Source: Vitellaria paradoxa
Taxonomy: Eukaryota > Streptophyta > Magnoliopsida > Ericales > Sapotaceae
Reading direction: 5' to 3'
Assembly: GCA_019916065.1 (NCBI GenBank)
Contig: CM034237.1
Location: 23,085,752 to 23,149,751, forward strand
Length of the DNA stretch: 64,000 nucleotides
In this document: piece by piece, positions 38,150 through 52,442 of the stretch
How positions within the stretch are numbered: the stretch's first letter is position 1
Layout of the letters: every line of letters starts with the position of its first letter
Program-made: the position numbers and the translations under genes
The notes under the pieces: model-generated
Told to the model about the DNA's origin: nothing
What the model saw: the letters and a program-made list of their open reading frames with translations, nothing else
Database searches by the model: none

Positions 38150-39651
38150 TGTTATAACCCAAATATATATATATATATATTATTTATATGTTATTTATTT
38201 TTTTATATGTGTGTCACAATTTTATTAGAATTAGTTGATTTAATTTAGGATTCCTATTCAATTTAGATTTCTTTTCAGATTTAGTTAGATTATTATTCAT
38301 TTTATATTTCTTTTCAGATTTGGTTTAGGACTCTCTTATTTGTTTCCTACTCAATTTAGGATTAGCTCATTAGTTTCCTACTTAAATTAGGACTACTTTG
38401 TTAGCTTATATAAGGAAGGTAGGGGAGCAGTTTTCTTTAGTTTTTATTACTCAATAAATCAGAATTTCTCTGTGCAGAGCTTATTCTTTTAGATTTCGTA
38501 TTCTGAATTTTTTTTTCATGTTGAATCAAATATTCTTTCGCCTACGTGAATGATATCACGGCTCATTCGTCGCTTGTTCTGCGTCAAAGAGTTATAGGAT
38601 TCTGATGATTTATCCTGGTTTATTTTTACACTTACACCGTTGGACTTCAGGTGAGTGGTTTGCCTTGCTAATATTATTTTATAAATTATTCCATGCATAA
38701 AGATTTGAAAGTTGAAAATTTTTGGATTATTCTTTGTGAAAAATTATATTGTTTTGATAATGGTATTATATGTTTTATGCTATTGAGTATAGGTAAAATT
38801 ATTTGGACACTTGTGTTTAATCCTGGAAATTATGAGATTGTGATGGAAAATTATTTTGTGGTTATTGGAAATAAAAATTGAAGTCCAGGGGACAGGCTCC
38901 TTAAGTGGTGTGACTCTGGCAACTAGGGAACAGTCCCGTGACAATCATGGTGACCTTAATCGGATCGGCTTAGGGAAGAACCCAGGAGCCAGACTGGGTG
39001 ACTCTAAGTACGATATTGGATCCAACGGGCACTACCCATGAGAAAGTATATTGGCACATTTTATATTTAACTTTCATATATCCATGGATTAATGTTTGTC
39101 ATCACAGTTTGTGATTGACGCGGTAAAATATGGATGTTATTGCACTCTAACGTGCAGGTTTGAAATTATTATTGATTATGCATGGACATGGTTACTTGAG
39201 AATTTTTCTTGATTAAATTGTTTATTTGAAAATTTATTATTTTCAAATGGATATTATTATTTTTGGCTTGGCAATCCATTTACTGGGCTTTTAGCTCACC
39301 CCTCATTTTAATATTTTTCAGGTGAGCATAGAAGAAATTGGACATAGACTCTGGCAGTGGAACCTTTAAATTGTGGCTTCCTAGGAACAATTTTATATTA
39401 ATTGATGGATTTTATTTTGGTAGCTAGATTAGAGCTTGATGATTTGGAATATTTTAATTACTAGTTGTTTTGAGTTTGAAAGGTTAATAGAACATTTTAT
39501 TTATTCTCGAAAATTTTTAAATGACAAGGTTATTTTTTTTTTTATTGAAGGTTCTTTAGTAAATTTTGGTTGAATAAGATTTAGGCTTGCGTGTTCCTTA
39601 AGCTAAGGCTTAGGGTACTCGGCCGATTACATCCTTAAGTGAGGTGTGACA
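38150..39651 (+). repeat. gypsy 3' LTR
   Basis: 1502 bp from TGTTATAACCC to GGTGTGACA. It matches the 5' LTR along its whole length with scattered substitutions and one ~50-bp length difference, so the insertion is not very recent. Confidence 0.95.
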
Positions 39652-40779
39652 CAAATCATTTTCTTCCCTGCATTAATAACTTGGTCTATTAGAATTATAT
39701 AATTTTTTGATGGAAAACATAAGTCCCAAGTAATGCAAGACAACACATATAAACTGTGTTAAGAATTGTTCATTTGTTAATATAAGTCCTAGACAAACAA
39801 ACTACCTTTCACATGTAAATACTAATTTGAGAATTGGTGTAGAAAAAGTAGATAGCTAATTTTTCTTACTATCAACTCTTGATTCATTGTAAAATTGGTA
39901 TAGCTGAAATCTCATGTTGCAATTTCTACTGAAAACTGAGCCACCCTGGCGATAATCGCAGCACGCATCAAGGTCTCCAAAGGCCATATTCAAACAATTG
40001 CGATAGTCACTTCCAGAGATGTCCCTAGAACACTGCACAAGCCCATAAATGGTCTCGTTCCTTGAAATAGATTTGTTTTTTCCAACGGAAAACATATGCT
40101 TAGAAGGATTGAAGGCGGCTTCATCCGAGAGTTTGTTCATCAAATCCTTCAAAACTTCAAAAAATTGAACTGCCGTGTGGGATAGATTTTTCTCCTGATC
40201 ATTTGATAGAGGATACTTCCTCGCATAAACCATCGAAGAGAAGAACATCCTGTGTGAGTATCCAACTTGGCATAATTCGAGCCATCTATCTGCGTCCCGG
40301 GTTGGGCATGCGTCAAGGATTTCCTTGCTCGCATTCTTAATGCAATTCTGACAAACATTAGGATTGACATCCCCCCTACAAAGTGCTTGTCCATAAACTT
40401 GATCAGTACCATTTCCAATTGAAGTGTTGTAGAAGCCATCATTTTGGGGTTGTTCTCAAATGGGCTATTTTGAGTATAATTGGAGGGACTTTCTTGGCAA
40501 AATGTGAAGTCAGGACTTGCAGATAGACAAACAGAGGGCATGAGCAGTGACAACATTAAGAAAATCACAGTTGGAAGTGTGTGTTTATCCATCTTCCCAA
40601 GGAGAGAACGAATTTGTCCCCAACTTTACCCCAAAAGGAACAAAGAAAGGAGTTGGAATAAAACAAGGGGAAAGTGAAGATATTCTTAAAATTATTTCTT
40701 AATTAACAAAGTCCATCCACGAGTTTTCAATCGGCAGAAACTGATAATGTTAATTTCTCAGAAACTTCACATGGTTAAG

Positions 40780-40983
40780 TTGACTAAAACGCTCAAGACC
40801 AAGGACTGCGAATTCCAAATAAAATAAAATGTTTCAGAACCTGGAAAAATCTTTGCCGGCTTTTAATCCTTTTATAAATCAAAGTAAAATGTTTAGAAGT
40901 TCTTACTTGACAAGTCAATAGTTGGTGATTATATTAATAGGTTATCTTAAATGGAATTTAAAACCAAGCATATAGTATTTGAC
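40780..40983. promoter_or_regulatory. W-box cluster upstream of CRK-a
   Basis: Four TTGAC cores (40780 +, 40907 +, 40914 -, 40979 +) lie within 204 bp, 190-390 bp upstream of the CRK-a start. The same four are kept in block B. TTGAC is the core site of WRKY factors, known regulators of many CRK genes. Confidence 0.5.
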
Positions 40984-41068
40984 AGAGCATGTAGTTCAAA
41001 GACGATCCCACGTCTCCGGCGACGAACTGCAAATACCATGAATTACATGGGATTAAATTTTCAATTAA

Positions 41069-41546
41069 GGCCCCGTTTACTTAGATGTAAAACATTTTTC
41101 CATTAAAATATTTTCTTATTTTCAAGAATTCGATAATATTAAAATTAAGGATGATTTTATTTTATTTTTTTAAAATCTTTTACATTGACAGCTCAAAAAT
41201 AAATTACATTATATAAATCTCTAAGTTGTTTTTGGAGAGTATTCTAGGGTTATCAGTCATGAACCAATCAGACTCGAGCAGGGCACTCCCTTGCAAGAGC
41301 TCCATCCAAAAATCACCATCTATCTTGAATGGCGAGTAGATGTTCATCAGCAAAGGAATCTTTTATATAGAAAGACCATAAATGAATTATGTTATAAAAG
41401 TATTTGCTTTGAAAAATATTATTCAAATAACTATCAAACACCGAAGAATGATAAAAATAAATAAATAAATAAATAATTTTTGGTAAAAAAAAATATTTTT
41501 GAATGTGAAATAATTTTGAATGCATACATCCAAACAAACGAACCTA
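41069..41546. mobile_element. hAT-like MITE (block A)
   Basis: The left end GGCCCCGTTTACTTAGATGT and the right end (reverse complement GGTTCGTTTGTTTGGATGTA) are imperfect inverted repeats of a type common in plant hAT-like MITEs. The body is AT-rich except for a GC-richer ~110-bp core at about 41260-41345. The block B copy is at about 60009-60483, so the insertion predates the duplication. Confidence 0.5.
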
Positions 41547-43538
41547 AACGATATGTACAGACAGAATAGTGAATGACTTCATCCCAAAATGCCCTAACTC
41601 CTTAATTATTGTACCAAACATATCCCCAAGTTCTGAGTATCAATAGAATTGTTATCTTCCTTTGATAACCTTCTATATCGCATATTGTGTTAGCTTTTTT
41701 CTCATCTCATAGAAAATTCTTGACCCTGTTCTTGTTTGTATCGGACTTGATTTTGAAATAAAAATATTTTAGTCAAGTTATTAGTCTGAATTAAAAATAA
41801 TTAGTGAAAACTAAGAATCAAAATATATAAATCAATAAATTGTTTGAATTCTTAAACCTGAATATTTAAGCCATCCTCGTAGTTAAACAAACTTAAAATA
41901 ATATAGTCATTAATAGTGATCAGTTGCACTTATTATATATATTCACCAGTTCACTTTGCATTTTAAATAATTTATTGACCAAAAATTATATGCAATACTC
42001 AACACAGAAATTATATCTTGTGTCAAAGTTGTAAAATCGACTCTCATACTAAATCAAAATCATAACAAGACTAGAAAAAAAAAAGGGAAAAATGATCATG
42101 TGCATTTCCATTGAACTATTCCAATGCTATTATTTTCCAATAGTATGAATTGTTTGTACAATTCATAAACTATTTACCCGTATGCAATGTCAGAATTGAC
42201 TTTGATATTTTATATATATCTGTCTTTGCGTGTGTTTATAACCATGCGAAGTTGATGTATATCGGATTGTCTTGGAATACTTGGTCATGACCAAATATTT
42301 GGTCACCACCTTTGGTCATAACAAAAAATCTCAATAAGCATGATTTCAGCTGTTGCATTGAGAATTTTAACTTTCTATTTTTTTTTATTTTTAGAAGATA
42401 TTATATTTTTTAAATTACGTTAGGAATAATTTTCGTTATTTGGTTTCCGATTTTGAAATTTTCTATTCTTAAATTTCTTAGTTTTGATTTTTTCTATTTA
42501 AGGAGTTGTAAGTAATAGAAGAAGACAGGTAATTATTATTATTATTTGATTGAATAAGACTTTGAATTATCTTCAAATTTATATTTAATATTTTTGAATA
42601 TTCTTGAACTAAACAATTTATTACAGTCCATACTTTCGTACAAATCTCACGTTTCCTGCATCAGAAGGCTTACTTTACTCGCATTTAATCTCAACTCTCA
42701 TAATAGCGCAAACTGCTCCGAAGCCCACAATATGAGAGGAAAGAGTAACTTAATTTGGGAGTCAACACCAGCCGAGAGAGCTTTATACAAGAGCCACTAA
42801 TATACAGTAAAAACAAAAAAAAAAAAAAAACAGGAATTAAAATTTTTAATTCTTGATATCAACGCATAGAAGCTGAATAATTGTTTAACTAATTAATGCT
42901 GATAAGGCAATTTCTATAGTTATTGTCCGATGCTACTTTAACTTTTTTTTTTGGGTTCATATGTGTGCACAAATGTACAAAGGGTTACTTTCTGGCCTTG
43001 GAGTCCACTTTGATGGCCAAGGGGTGGTCACCATCCTTGATGAATCATAATTATAATGAATTAATTACCAAAAAAATTCTATTTTGTAATTACTAGTCGT
43101 TTCCCTTCAAGATAAGTCTATAGCCACGTTGGGTTTGAAATGAAAGGAGAACTAATTTAGACATTGATATTAAACTACTCTCTCTCTCTCCCTCTCCCTC
43201 TCCGTTGTATCTCTGTTGATAATAAAAATTAAAACCATCTCAGTTTGATGATGAAATAAATGAGAAGAAATTTTCCTCTTGATGCAAGAAAAAAAGGTGG
43301 AATGAGTAATGCATGAACGGGCTTCCGTATATAAAAAGTCACAATGACAATTACACAATATCTAAACCTCAGAAGGAAATTACAATTGAGTACAAATCCA
43401 GCAAGTCTCCCAATGTAATATACGTATATACATGTACATATGACTTAGTAGAGTCATTTTAGTGATGAAAATTCTCTGGGGGATGATATTAAAGTATTAT
43501 TCAAGTTTGAAGGCCTACAGTGGCTTGGCTTAATTGTA
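41547..43538. other. intergenic region between CRK-a and CRK-b
   Basis: No gene. The segment at about 42380-42600 looks like the end of an LTR (TATTTAAGGAGTTGTAA, then a leader with GAATAAGACTTTGAATT). A (CT)n-rich microsatellite lies at about 43176-43203. All of it has a counterpart in block B. Confidence 0.5.
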
Positions 43539-46463
<2,925 letters not shown>

Positions 46464-47089
46464 GATTGGCCTAATCGAATCGCAGAGTGGTATGAAGACT
46501 ATATCAATCTATTCACCGGTAGCCTTATGGCTAACATTGGGGTTGAGTTACAAACAAATAATGGAGCCGTGGAGTTCTTGGATGGAAAAGCGTCTGTTTG
46601 GGCAGAACTGGAAATTAAGAATTTTTCCGTAAGTATCATGTGTAACAGTAAGAGATGAAGAAAAGAGGACTGGAAAAACTGACTTTGACTTCGGAATATT
46701 ATTTATTGCTGCTGAAAGTTTATAGACAAACCTTGCTACGAAGACTTTTCGTTAAATTATGTCACTTGATATGCATTTTCTTAGAAAGTGCTGTACATTG
46801 ATCATATGTTGACTTTTTTTTTTTTTTTTGGTGGTGACCCTGATCAGATATTGATTAAGGATTAGTTTGGATTTGAATAAGTTAAAAAGGTTTTTTGGTA
46901 TTTTTTCCTCTAATATGATTTTTTTTTTTTTACCAAACGTTGATTTTTTTTTCTTTTAGAAGCTATAAATTTTAAGCGTGTTAATTGCATTCATATAGCA
47001 AAATTTAAAAATTATCATCCGTTTAAGTAAAAGCTACCCGTTTGGCTAAAAAAATAACAAAAAAGCTAGTTTTTTTTTTTTTTGGCCTT
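46464..47089. promoter_or_regulatory. upstream region of CRK-b
   Basis: Probable promoter of CRK-b, read on the minus strand. Two W-box cores TTGAC at 46685 and 46809. T-rich runs near 46815 and 46918. Beyond about 47090 LINE-2 sequence begins. Confidence 0.4.
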
Positions 47090-47472
47090 TTAGCCATATT
47101 GATTCTACTCAATCTGCTGAAGATTTATGCCTCTTCCTTTGGGAAAGAATTTAGTAGTGAAATAGATGATAAATTTGCTTCTGAGACTAATATAGGGATT
47201 GGTGATAATCATAGTGATTCTCAATCGACTTAAGTAGGGTCCAATTCTATTGACATTTTATTTGGCAGCATGGATACTAAGGATTTCTAGTAAGTTCTGC
47301 GCTACTCTCAACGTATTATTCATAAAAAAATTCAAGATCAATGGTAATAAGAAATAGAAAAGCTGCAATAAGAATTCTTCGGCTTCACCCTGTGAGGGAA
47401 CTTAGTTGTCTCAATGTTTAATTCTCTCATCTGAAATATTAGGGCGATTGCTTAGGCTTCTTTTGTCAGAAG
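47090..47472 (+). pseudogene. LINE-2, 5' piece (end of ORF1-like region and start of endonuclease)
   Basis: Reading up to 47472 gives NIRAIA and FVRR, matching the WNIRG start of plant LINE endonucleases. The frame continues exactly at 50118 (LKQIIKTHHLKLLCILEP) when the gag-only element and one AGAAG copy are removed. The 5' limit is approximate, and the upstream acidic stretch (47150-47232) is only tentatively LINE ORF1. Confidence 0.7.
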
Positions 47473-47759
47473 TGTCACGCCCCGAGTTTCACAACCCGAG
47501 TATGTAAACGAAAGAACACACATTACACTGTTTAATAACTTTTCATGTCCCACATCAGAGCCACTCACACACGCACTAAGGAGTAAGAAATATAACAATA
47601 AATAAAACTAAACTTTAAATTTAAATAAATGTCACAGTTGAAATCCACTAGGTAACTAAGCTCTAAAACTAAACCCAACCAATCTCCACAAAAATAATAA
47701 ATCAAGTATTTTTTGTTATTTTGTTCACATATTCAGGTTGTGAAACCCAGGGCGTGACA
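47473..47759 (+). repeat. left LTR of gag-only element
   Basis: 287 bp, TG...CA, with its own ends forming an inverted repeat (TGTCACGCCC...GGGCGTGACA plus the adjoining TTTCACAACC/GGTTGTGAAA). It is followed directly by a primer-site-like TTGGTTTCAGATCC, close to the standard TGGTATCAGAGC. Confidence 0.75.
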
Positions 47760-47938
47760 ACTTGGTTTCAGATCCTAGGTTTAGAATACCTAGGGACAGT
47801 GGGTCTTTTGTTTTTCTAAGTGCTTTGTGTTTACATGATAGTTTATTTAATTATGATATGTCATGAATTTGATATTTTTTTGTACTTAGATTGTTAAGAA
47901 GGCATTAACCTTAGTATATTTTTTTGAATTTTTAGAGA

Positions 47939-49140
47939 ATGCCGCCACGTGTAGCTCCAGGTGTTAGAGGTAGAGGTAGAGGCAACGTTAGAGGCAGGGG
48001 TCAAGGTCGTGGTCGTGGTAGGGGCCGAAGAATTCAGGCTAGGTAGGGCCATGAGGCTCCAGTTGATGATGTTCCCATTGTTGTAGGAGTGTCACAAGAG
48101 CAGGGGTCATATGCTGGGGTTAGAGCAGAGGTTCCATTAGGGGTGCCTCATGTGGCTGAGGTGCAATCCGAAGTATCAAGTGTACTGCAGCCAGGAATGG
48201 TGGACCTATAGATGTGGATGTAAAAAATGGCTGCAATGTTTGCTGGAGGAATGCAAGCGAGTCAGCCTACAGCTCTATATGAGAAATTTAGGAGAATGAA
48301 GCCCCCCACATACTCTAGTGCAGCAGATACTGAAGAGGTTGAGAAGTTTTTGCATGAGAATAGGAAAATATTCGAAGTGATGCAGTTAAATAAGGATAAG
48401 ACCAGAGTCTTGCTTCCTGCTTTTTAGTTAGAAAGTACTGCAGCGGATTAGTGGAGTATTATGAAGAGGTCTCGTGGGGCGTCTGTACTTACTTGGGAGG
48501 ATTTTAAGAAGTGTTTCAGAGATTACTTTTCCCCCCCAGTCTCTGAGACATGCTAAGCTTGATGAGTTTCTGAATTTGACTCAAGAGCCAATGACTGTGT
48601 TGGAGTATGAGCATAGATTTACCTCATTGGTCAAATATGCTAAGGAGTTGGTGTCCACTGAACGTACCAAGTGTAGACAATTTGAGAAGGGATTGAGGCC
48701 TGCTGTTAGGGATCGGATAGTGCCTTTCGGGCTTAATGAATATGAGAATTTGGTTGATCGAGCAATGGCAGTAGAGAAGAATTTGGTAGATACCAGGGCA
48801 CAGAATGAAGCTAGGCAAGGAAAGACTTAGCACTAGGAGAACAAACCCACTAAAAGACAAAGAGAAAATTTACATGGGGCGTAGACTCAGCAGTTTCAGT
48901 AGGGGAGTAAAGCTCCAAGTCAGTCAGTAGCAGCAGGGATTCCTGCACAAAGCTTCATTATCTATCATAACTGCAGACAACCTGGGCATCGTCAGTTTCA
49001 TTGTCCTTATAAGGGTGTCTCAGGTGGATTTGAAAATAGGGCCGAGGTAAAGATTTGTTACACGTGTGGCCAACCAGGTCATGTGCAGAGGCATTATCCG
49101 CAGAGACAAGGTAATGGAAGTATTATGAGACCTTCATAGC
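47939..49140 (+). pseudogene. gag relic (retrotransposon gag with zinc knuckles)
   Basis: A start at 47939 opens an Arg/Gly-rich N terminus (RGRGRGNVRGRG). A Retrotrans_gag block follows (PPTYSSAADTEEVEKFL; LTWEDFKKCFRDYF; MTVLEYEHRFTSL), then two degenerate CCHC knuckles (HNCRQPGHRQFHC near 48970; CYTCGQPGHVQRHY near 49058). Stops near 48043, 48208, 48220, 48425 and 48828, and a frame change near 48535, disable it. No protease, reverse transcriptase or integrase follows. From 49140 to the right LTR the sequence is non-coding, with a ~95-bp near-repeat around GTATATTGGT at about 49411-49507. Confidence 0.82.
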
Positions 49141-49829
49141 CAGCTCAGTTAGTACAGAGTAACAGGCCAGCAGGATCACAATCAGTGCAGACTTAGTTCT
49201 AGAGAGATACTCAAGGTAGGACACAGTAGTATCAGATAGGTGTTCCAGGTGGTGTTCAGTAGTAGAGAGTTCAGAATGGATCTCAGCAGGGCCAAAAGGG
49301 GGGTGGTAATCGAGTTCAGTAGGCTAGTAACGTACGAACGATGAAGATGCCTAAGGGTGGCATATTATATTCCTAAGGCTTCGGCTTAGGAAGCAGACAC
49401 GGAAAGATGGTGTATATTGGTTGGGTCCTATTTCTATGGGACAACCAAACAGACATCAATAAATGATGTATATTGGTCGAGTCTTGTTTCTACGAGACAT
49501 CCAAGTAGCAGTACCTTGAAATTAAATTGATTTTTTTTATATGTTATGTGGTGCTAAAGCACGATTAATGGTAACGAAAAGAGATAAATAAATAAATTTA
49601 AGCTCTTGTTTGAAATTGCTACTTGTGCATAATTGTTTCACTTAGTAGCATGCTAGGGCATACTGCATTTATATTATTATTATTAGGGTTCCGAGCACAC
49701 GTGGTATTAATGCTCATCCCCTTACAGTTTGTGATATAAGTAGTGAGATTGAGTCATGTGCTGGGTCTATTAAGAATGGAAATTAGAAGTTGTATTTATT
49801 ATTATATAGTTATGTAAGACTTTAGAAAA

Positions 49830-50112
49830 TTTTAATTTTTAGTGGATGGTAACAAATCTCAGTTTGTGAGGTGAACATAAATTGTTGATTTATTTAATTT
49901 TGAGAGATTGTTTGAATAGTTTTGGAGATATGTTGCGTAGTTAGTTTTGACTAAGGTATTTATTTAAATTTAAAGTTAGTTTTATTTATTTTTATATTCT
50001 TTACTCCATAGCGTGTGTGTATGGCTCTGATGTAGGACAGGAAAAATTATTAAATGGCGTATTTTGTGTTATTTTGTTCACATACTCGAGTTGTGAAACC
50101 CCGGGTGTGACA
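49830..50112 (-). repeat. right terminal repeat of gag-only element, inverted relative to the left LTR
   Basis: Reading the minus strand from 50112 gives TGTCACACCCGGGGTTTCAC and onward matches the left LTR from its first base, including shared ACATCAGAGCCA and AACTTTAAATTTAAATAAAT. The inner border is approximate because similarity fades. Confidence 0.75.
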
Positions 50113-50117
50113 AGAAG

Positions 50118-51718
50118 ACTCAAACAGATTATCAAAACTCATCATCTCAAATTACTTTGCATTTTGGAACCTTTTTCTTGACATGGATCGGTTGCATTTG
50201 ATTAAAAATAAGCTTGGAATGGATAATACTTTTGCTTCTACTAGTGGAAAGATTTGGATATTCTAGTCCAACCCTTTTAGTACTAAGATCATTCAGGACT
50301 TGTGTCAGGCAGTTCATTGTAAGGTTGGTCATCCAGCTCATCCTGATCCTATTTATATCTCTTATGTTTATACTAAATGTTCTACTCCCCTTTGTGCTAC
50401 TCTATGGAATGCCTTAACAGACTTTTCTGTGGGACTTGATGGAGCATGGATGGTGGGGGAGATTTTATTGTCATTAAGCAACATTCTGAGGTTGTTGGGG
50501 GTAATTTTCAGCTTCAGTCGACCAATGATGATTTCAACTTGGCTCTTTTGGAATGTGGTTTAGAAGATGCAGACTTTGAGGGTAGTCCTTTCACTTGGAC
50601 CAATGGGCATACTTTGTGCAGATTGGATAGAGTAATCAGTAATAATCAGTGGGAAGTCTTATTCTCTACATTTAAAGTTTCTCATTTTAACAGAACCAGC
50701 TCTGATCACTCTCCCTTGCTTTTTTCTTATGACAGGGGGCTAGCCAGTTTAAGTTTTTACATGCTTGGCTCAAACATCCTCATATGATGGAGGTTATCAA
50801 GTAAAATTGGATGATTCTTGTGGCTTCTAGAGGTATGGTGGCTTTCCAATAGAAACTTATACGACTTAAAAACCATTTGAAATTCTGGAACAGAGCTATG
50901 TTTGGGAATGTTTTTCATAGAGTTGAGGAGGCTAAGAAAGAAATGTTGAATATGGAGAGACTTCATGATTCTTTGGGCTCTAATTAGAATAGAGCTACTT
51001 TTCATCTGGCTATGGCCTGCTTTCAGCAGGCTTTATTACAAGAGGAGTCTTTTCTAAGGCAAAGGTCTCATGTTTGCTGGCTTCGGGAGAGTGATTTGAA
51101 TTCCTAATTTTTTCATGCAATGGTTTTAAAGAAGCACTATATTTTGTCTATTCAAATGATTCAGTCTAAAGAGTGTTCTTGGATCACTGATGGTATTGAG
51201 ATTAATTTATCAACTATATCTTATTTTCAGAGCCTTCTTTCTAGGGACACTCCTAAGTTTAATCAGTCTGATTTTCGCTTTATTTCTTTTTTGGTGACTG
51301 TTGAGGATGAGATTGGTTTATGTGATGAGCCTATACTGGACAAAGTAGGATAGACTATATTTTCTATTGAGCTCGGTAGCTCCCTGGGACTTGATGGGCT
51401 CTGCAGTCAGTTTTATCAAGCTTGCTTCGATATTATTACGAGTGATTTACACCCTGCTACTCTTGACTTCTTCAGTGGCACAAACATACTTAGAGGGTTT
51501 CCTAGCACTCTTGTTGTGTTGTTGCCTAAAAAATCCTCTCCTTCCACTTAGGCTGAATTCCACCCTATCAGTCTCTACAATGTATGTAATAATGTGCTAA
51601 CTAAGATCATGGTTTCCAAACTATCTTCCCTTCTCTCTCAAATCATTTCTCCATCACAGAGTGGTTTTGTCCCTGGTAGAGTTATAAATGATAATATTCG
51701 TTTAGCTCAGAAGATGGT
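50118..51718 (+). pseudogene. LINE-2, endonuclease and reverse transcriptase part
   Basis: Continues the endonuclease (VGGDFIVIKQHSE, FTWTNGHTLCRLDRV, SSDHSPLLFSYDRG, to about 50740). A linker follows and then the RT N-terminal part (LGLDGLCSQFYQAC, LLPKKSS, SPSQSGFVPGRVINDNIRL, to 51715). Several frame changes and stops mark a relic. It is cut at 51719 by the CACTA-3 end before the catalytic YADD region. It is a different LINE from LINE-1. Confidence 0.82.
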
Positions 51719-51734
51719 CACTACTAAAAATACT

Positions 51735-52130
51735 TGTGTTAGCGACTGCCTAAAGGAGGGATAGCAGTGGCTAAAGCATGTCAGTGACCATGTGGTGACC
51801 ACCGTACATGGGTTGCAAATGTGTCATCACTAATGACTATTCGCGACCGCTGTGGTGGTCACTATAGTATTAATGATTGAAGTGGCAACTACTGGAGAAT
51901 TTACTCCTTCACTATTAGCGACCGCTTTGGTGCTTATTACCAACCATTGTAGCGGTCACTAATGCTTTCCTCGTGAACTTGGTGCCAGTCCCTGCTATAT
52001 GGCGGGACGAAATTAGCGACCGCTTAGTATTATTAGCAATCGCCATTAGTGGCGCAAAAGTTAAATAACTTTTTTAATTTTTTAATTATTATTTTTTTTA
52101 TTTTTTATTTTTCATTAGCGATCGCCAAGT
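51735..52130. repeat. degenerate CACTA-3 subterminal array
   Basis: Copies of AGCGACCGC and its complement are recognisable (e.g. 51844, 51918, 52014), but many have become AGTGACC, GGTCACT or similar, i.e. C-to-T and G-to-A changes at CpG positions. Confidence 0.7.
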
Positions 52131-52442
52131 TTTATATTTTTTTAAAAAATATTTTTTTAAATATTCTATTATTTATTTTTGTATTAATTTTCAAATACAT
52201 TTATTATTTTATATTATTTATTTTTGAATATTTATTTCTAAATTACTTTTTTATTGTAATTTTAATTACACCTGTATTACATGCACTTGTAATAGAAATT
52301 TTATTTAATAAAATAGAACAAAAATGTTTATTTACATAAGCAAAAACAGTATGAAATTTAATTATAAAGTTTATTATATACATGGGTAACACAAAATGGA
52401 AAAAATAAAAAACAAAAAAGTTCTGTTGAATGAAATCATCTT

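Larger units (their letters stand above)
31859..39651 (+). mobile_element. Ty3/gypsy chromovirus-like LTR retrotransposon in CRK-a
   Basis: The 7793-bp element has TG...CA ends and long LTRs (31859-33410 and 38150-39651) and is flanked by a 5-bp duplication CAAAT (31854-31858 and 39652-39656). The empty site is visible in CRK-a' at 58553-58557. Domain order gag, protease, RT, RNase H, integrase is Ty3/gypsy. A C-terminal chromodomain-like block (NHAVEEVTWEREEE) and long LTRs suggest the Tekay/Del branch. About a dozen stops and two frameshifts make it inactive. Confidence 0.97.
47473..50112 (+). mobile_element. gag-only LTR-type element with inverted terminal repeats (TR-GAG-like)
   Basis: The 2640-bp element starts TGTCACGCCC and ends GGGTGTGACA, flanked by a 5-bp duplication AGAAG (47468-47472 and 50113-50117). 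It encodes only a gag relic. The terminal ~155 bp are strongly similar in inverted orientation (47473-47627 versus 50112-49958), and weaker similarity continues to about 250 bp. A normal LTR element would have them in direct orientation. The last ~50 bp of the left LTR (47709-47759) also match the right terminus directly. Confidence 0.85.

Noticed and set aside
42594..42800. Open frame conserved at 61475-61693
   Set aside because: Conservation is explained by the recent block duplication; the start differs between copies and no domain is recognised.
47042..47233. Small membrane protein gene upstream of LINE-2
   Set aside because: The hydrophobic start comes from a T-run; no homologue recognised and it merges into LINE-2 sequence.
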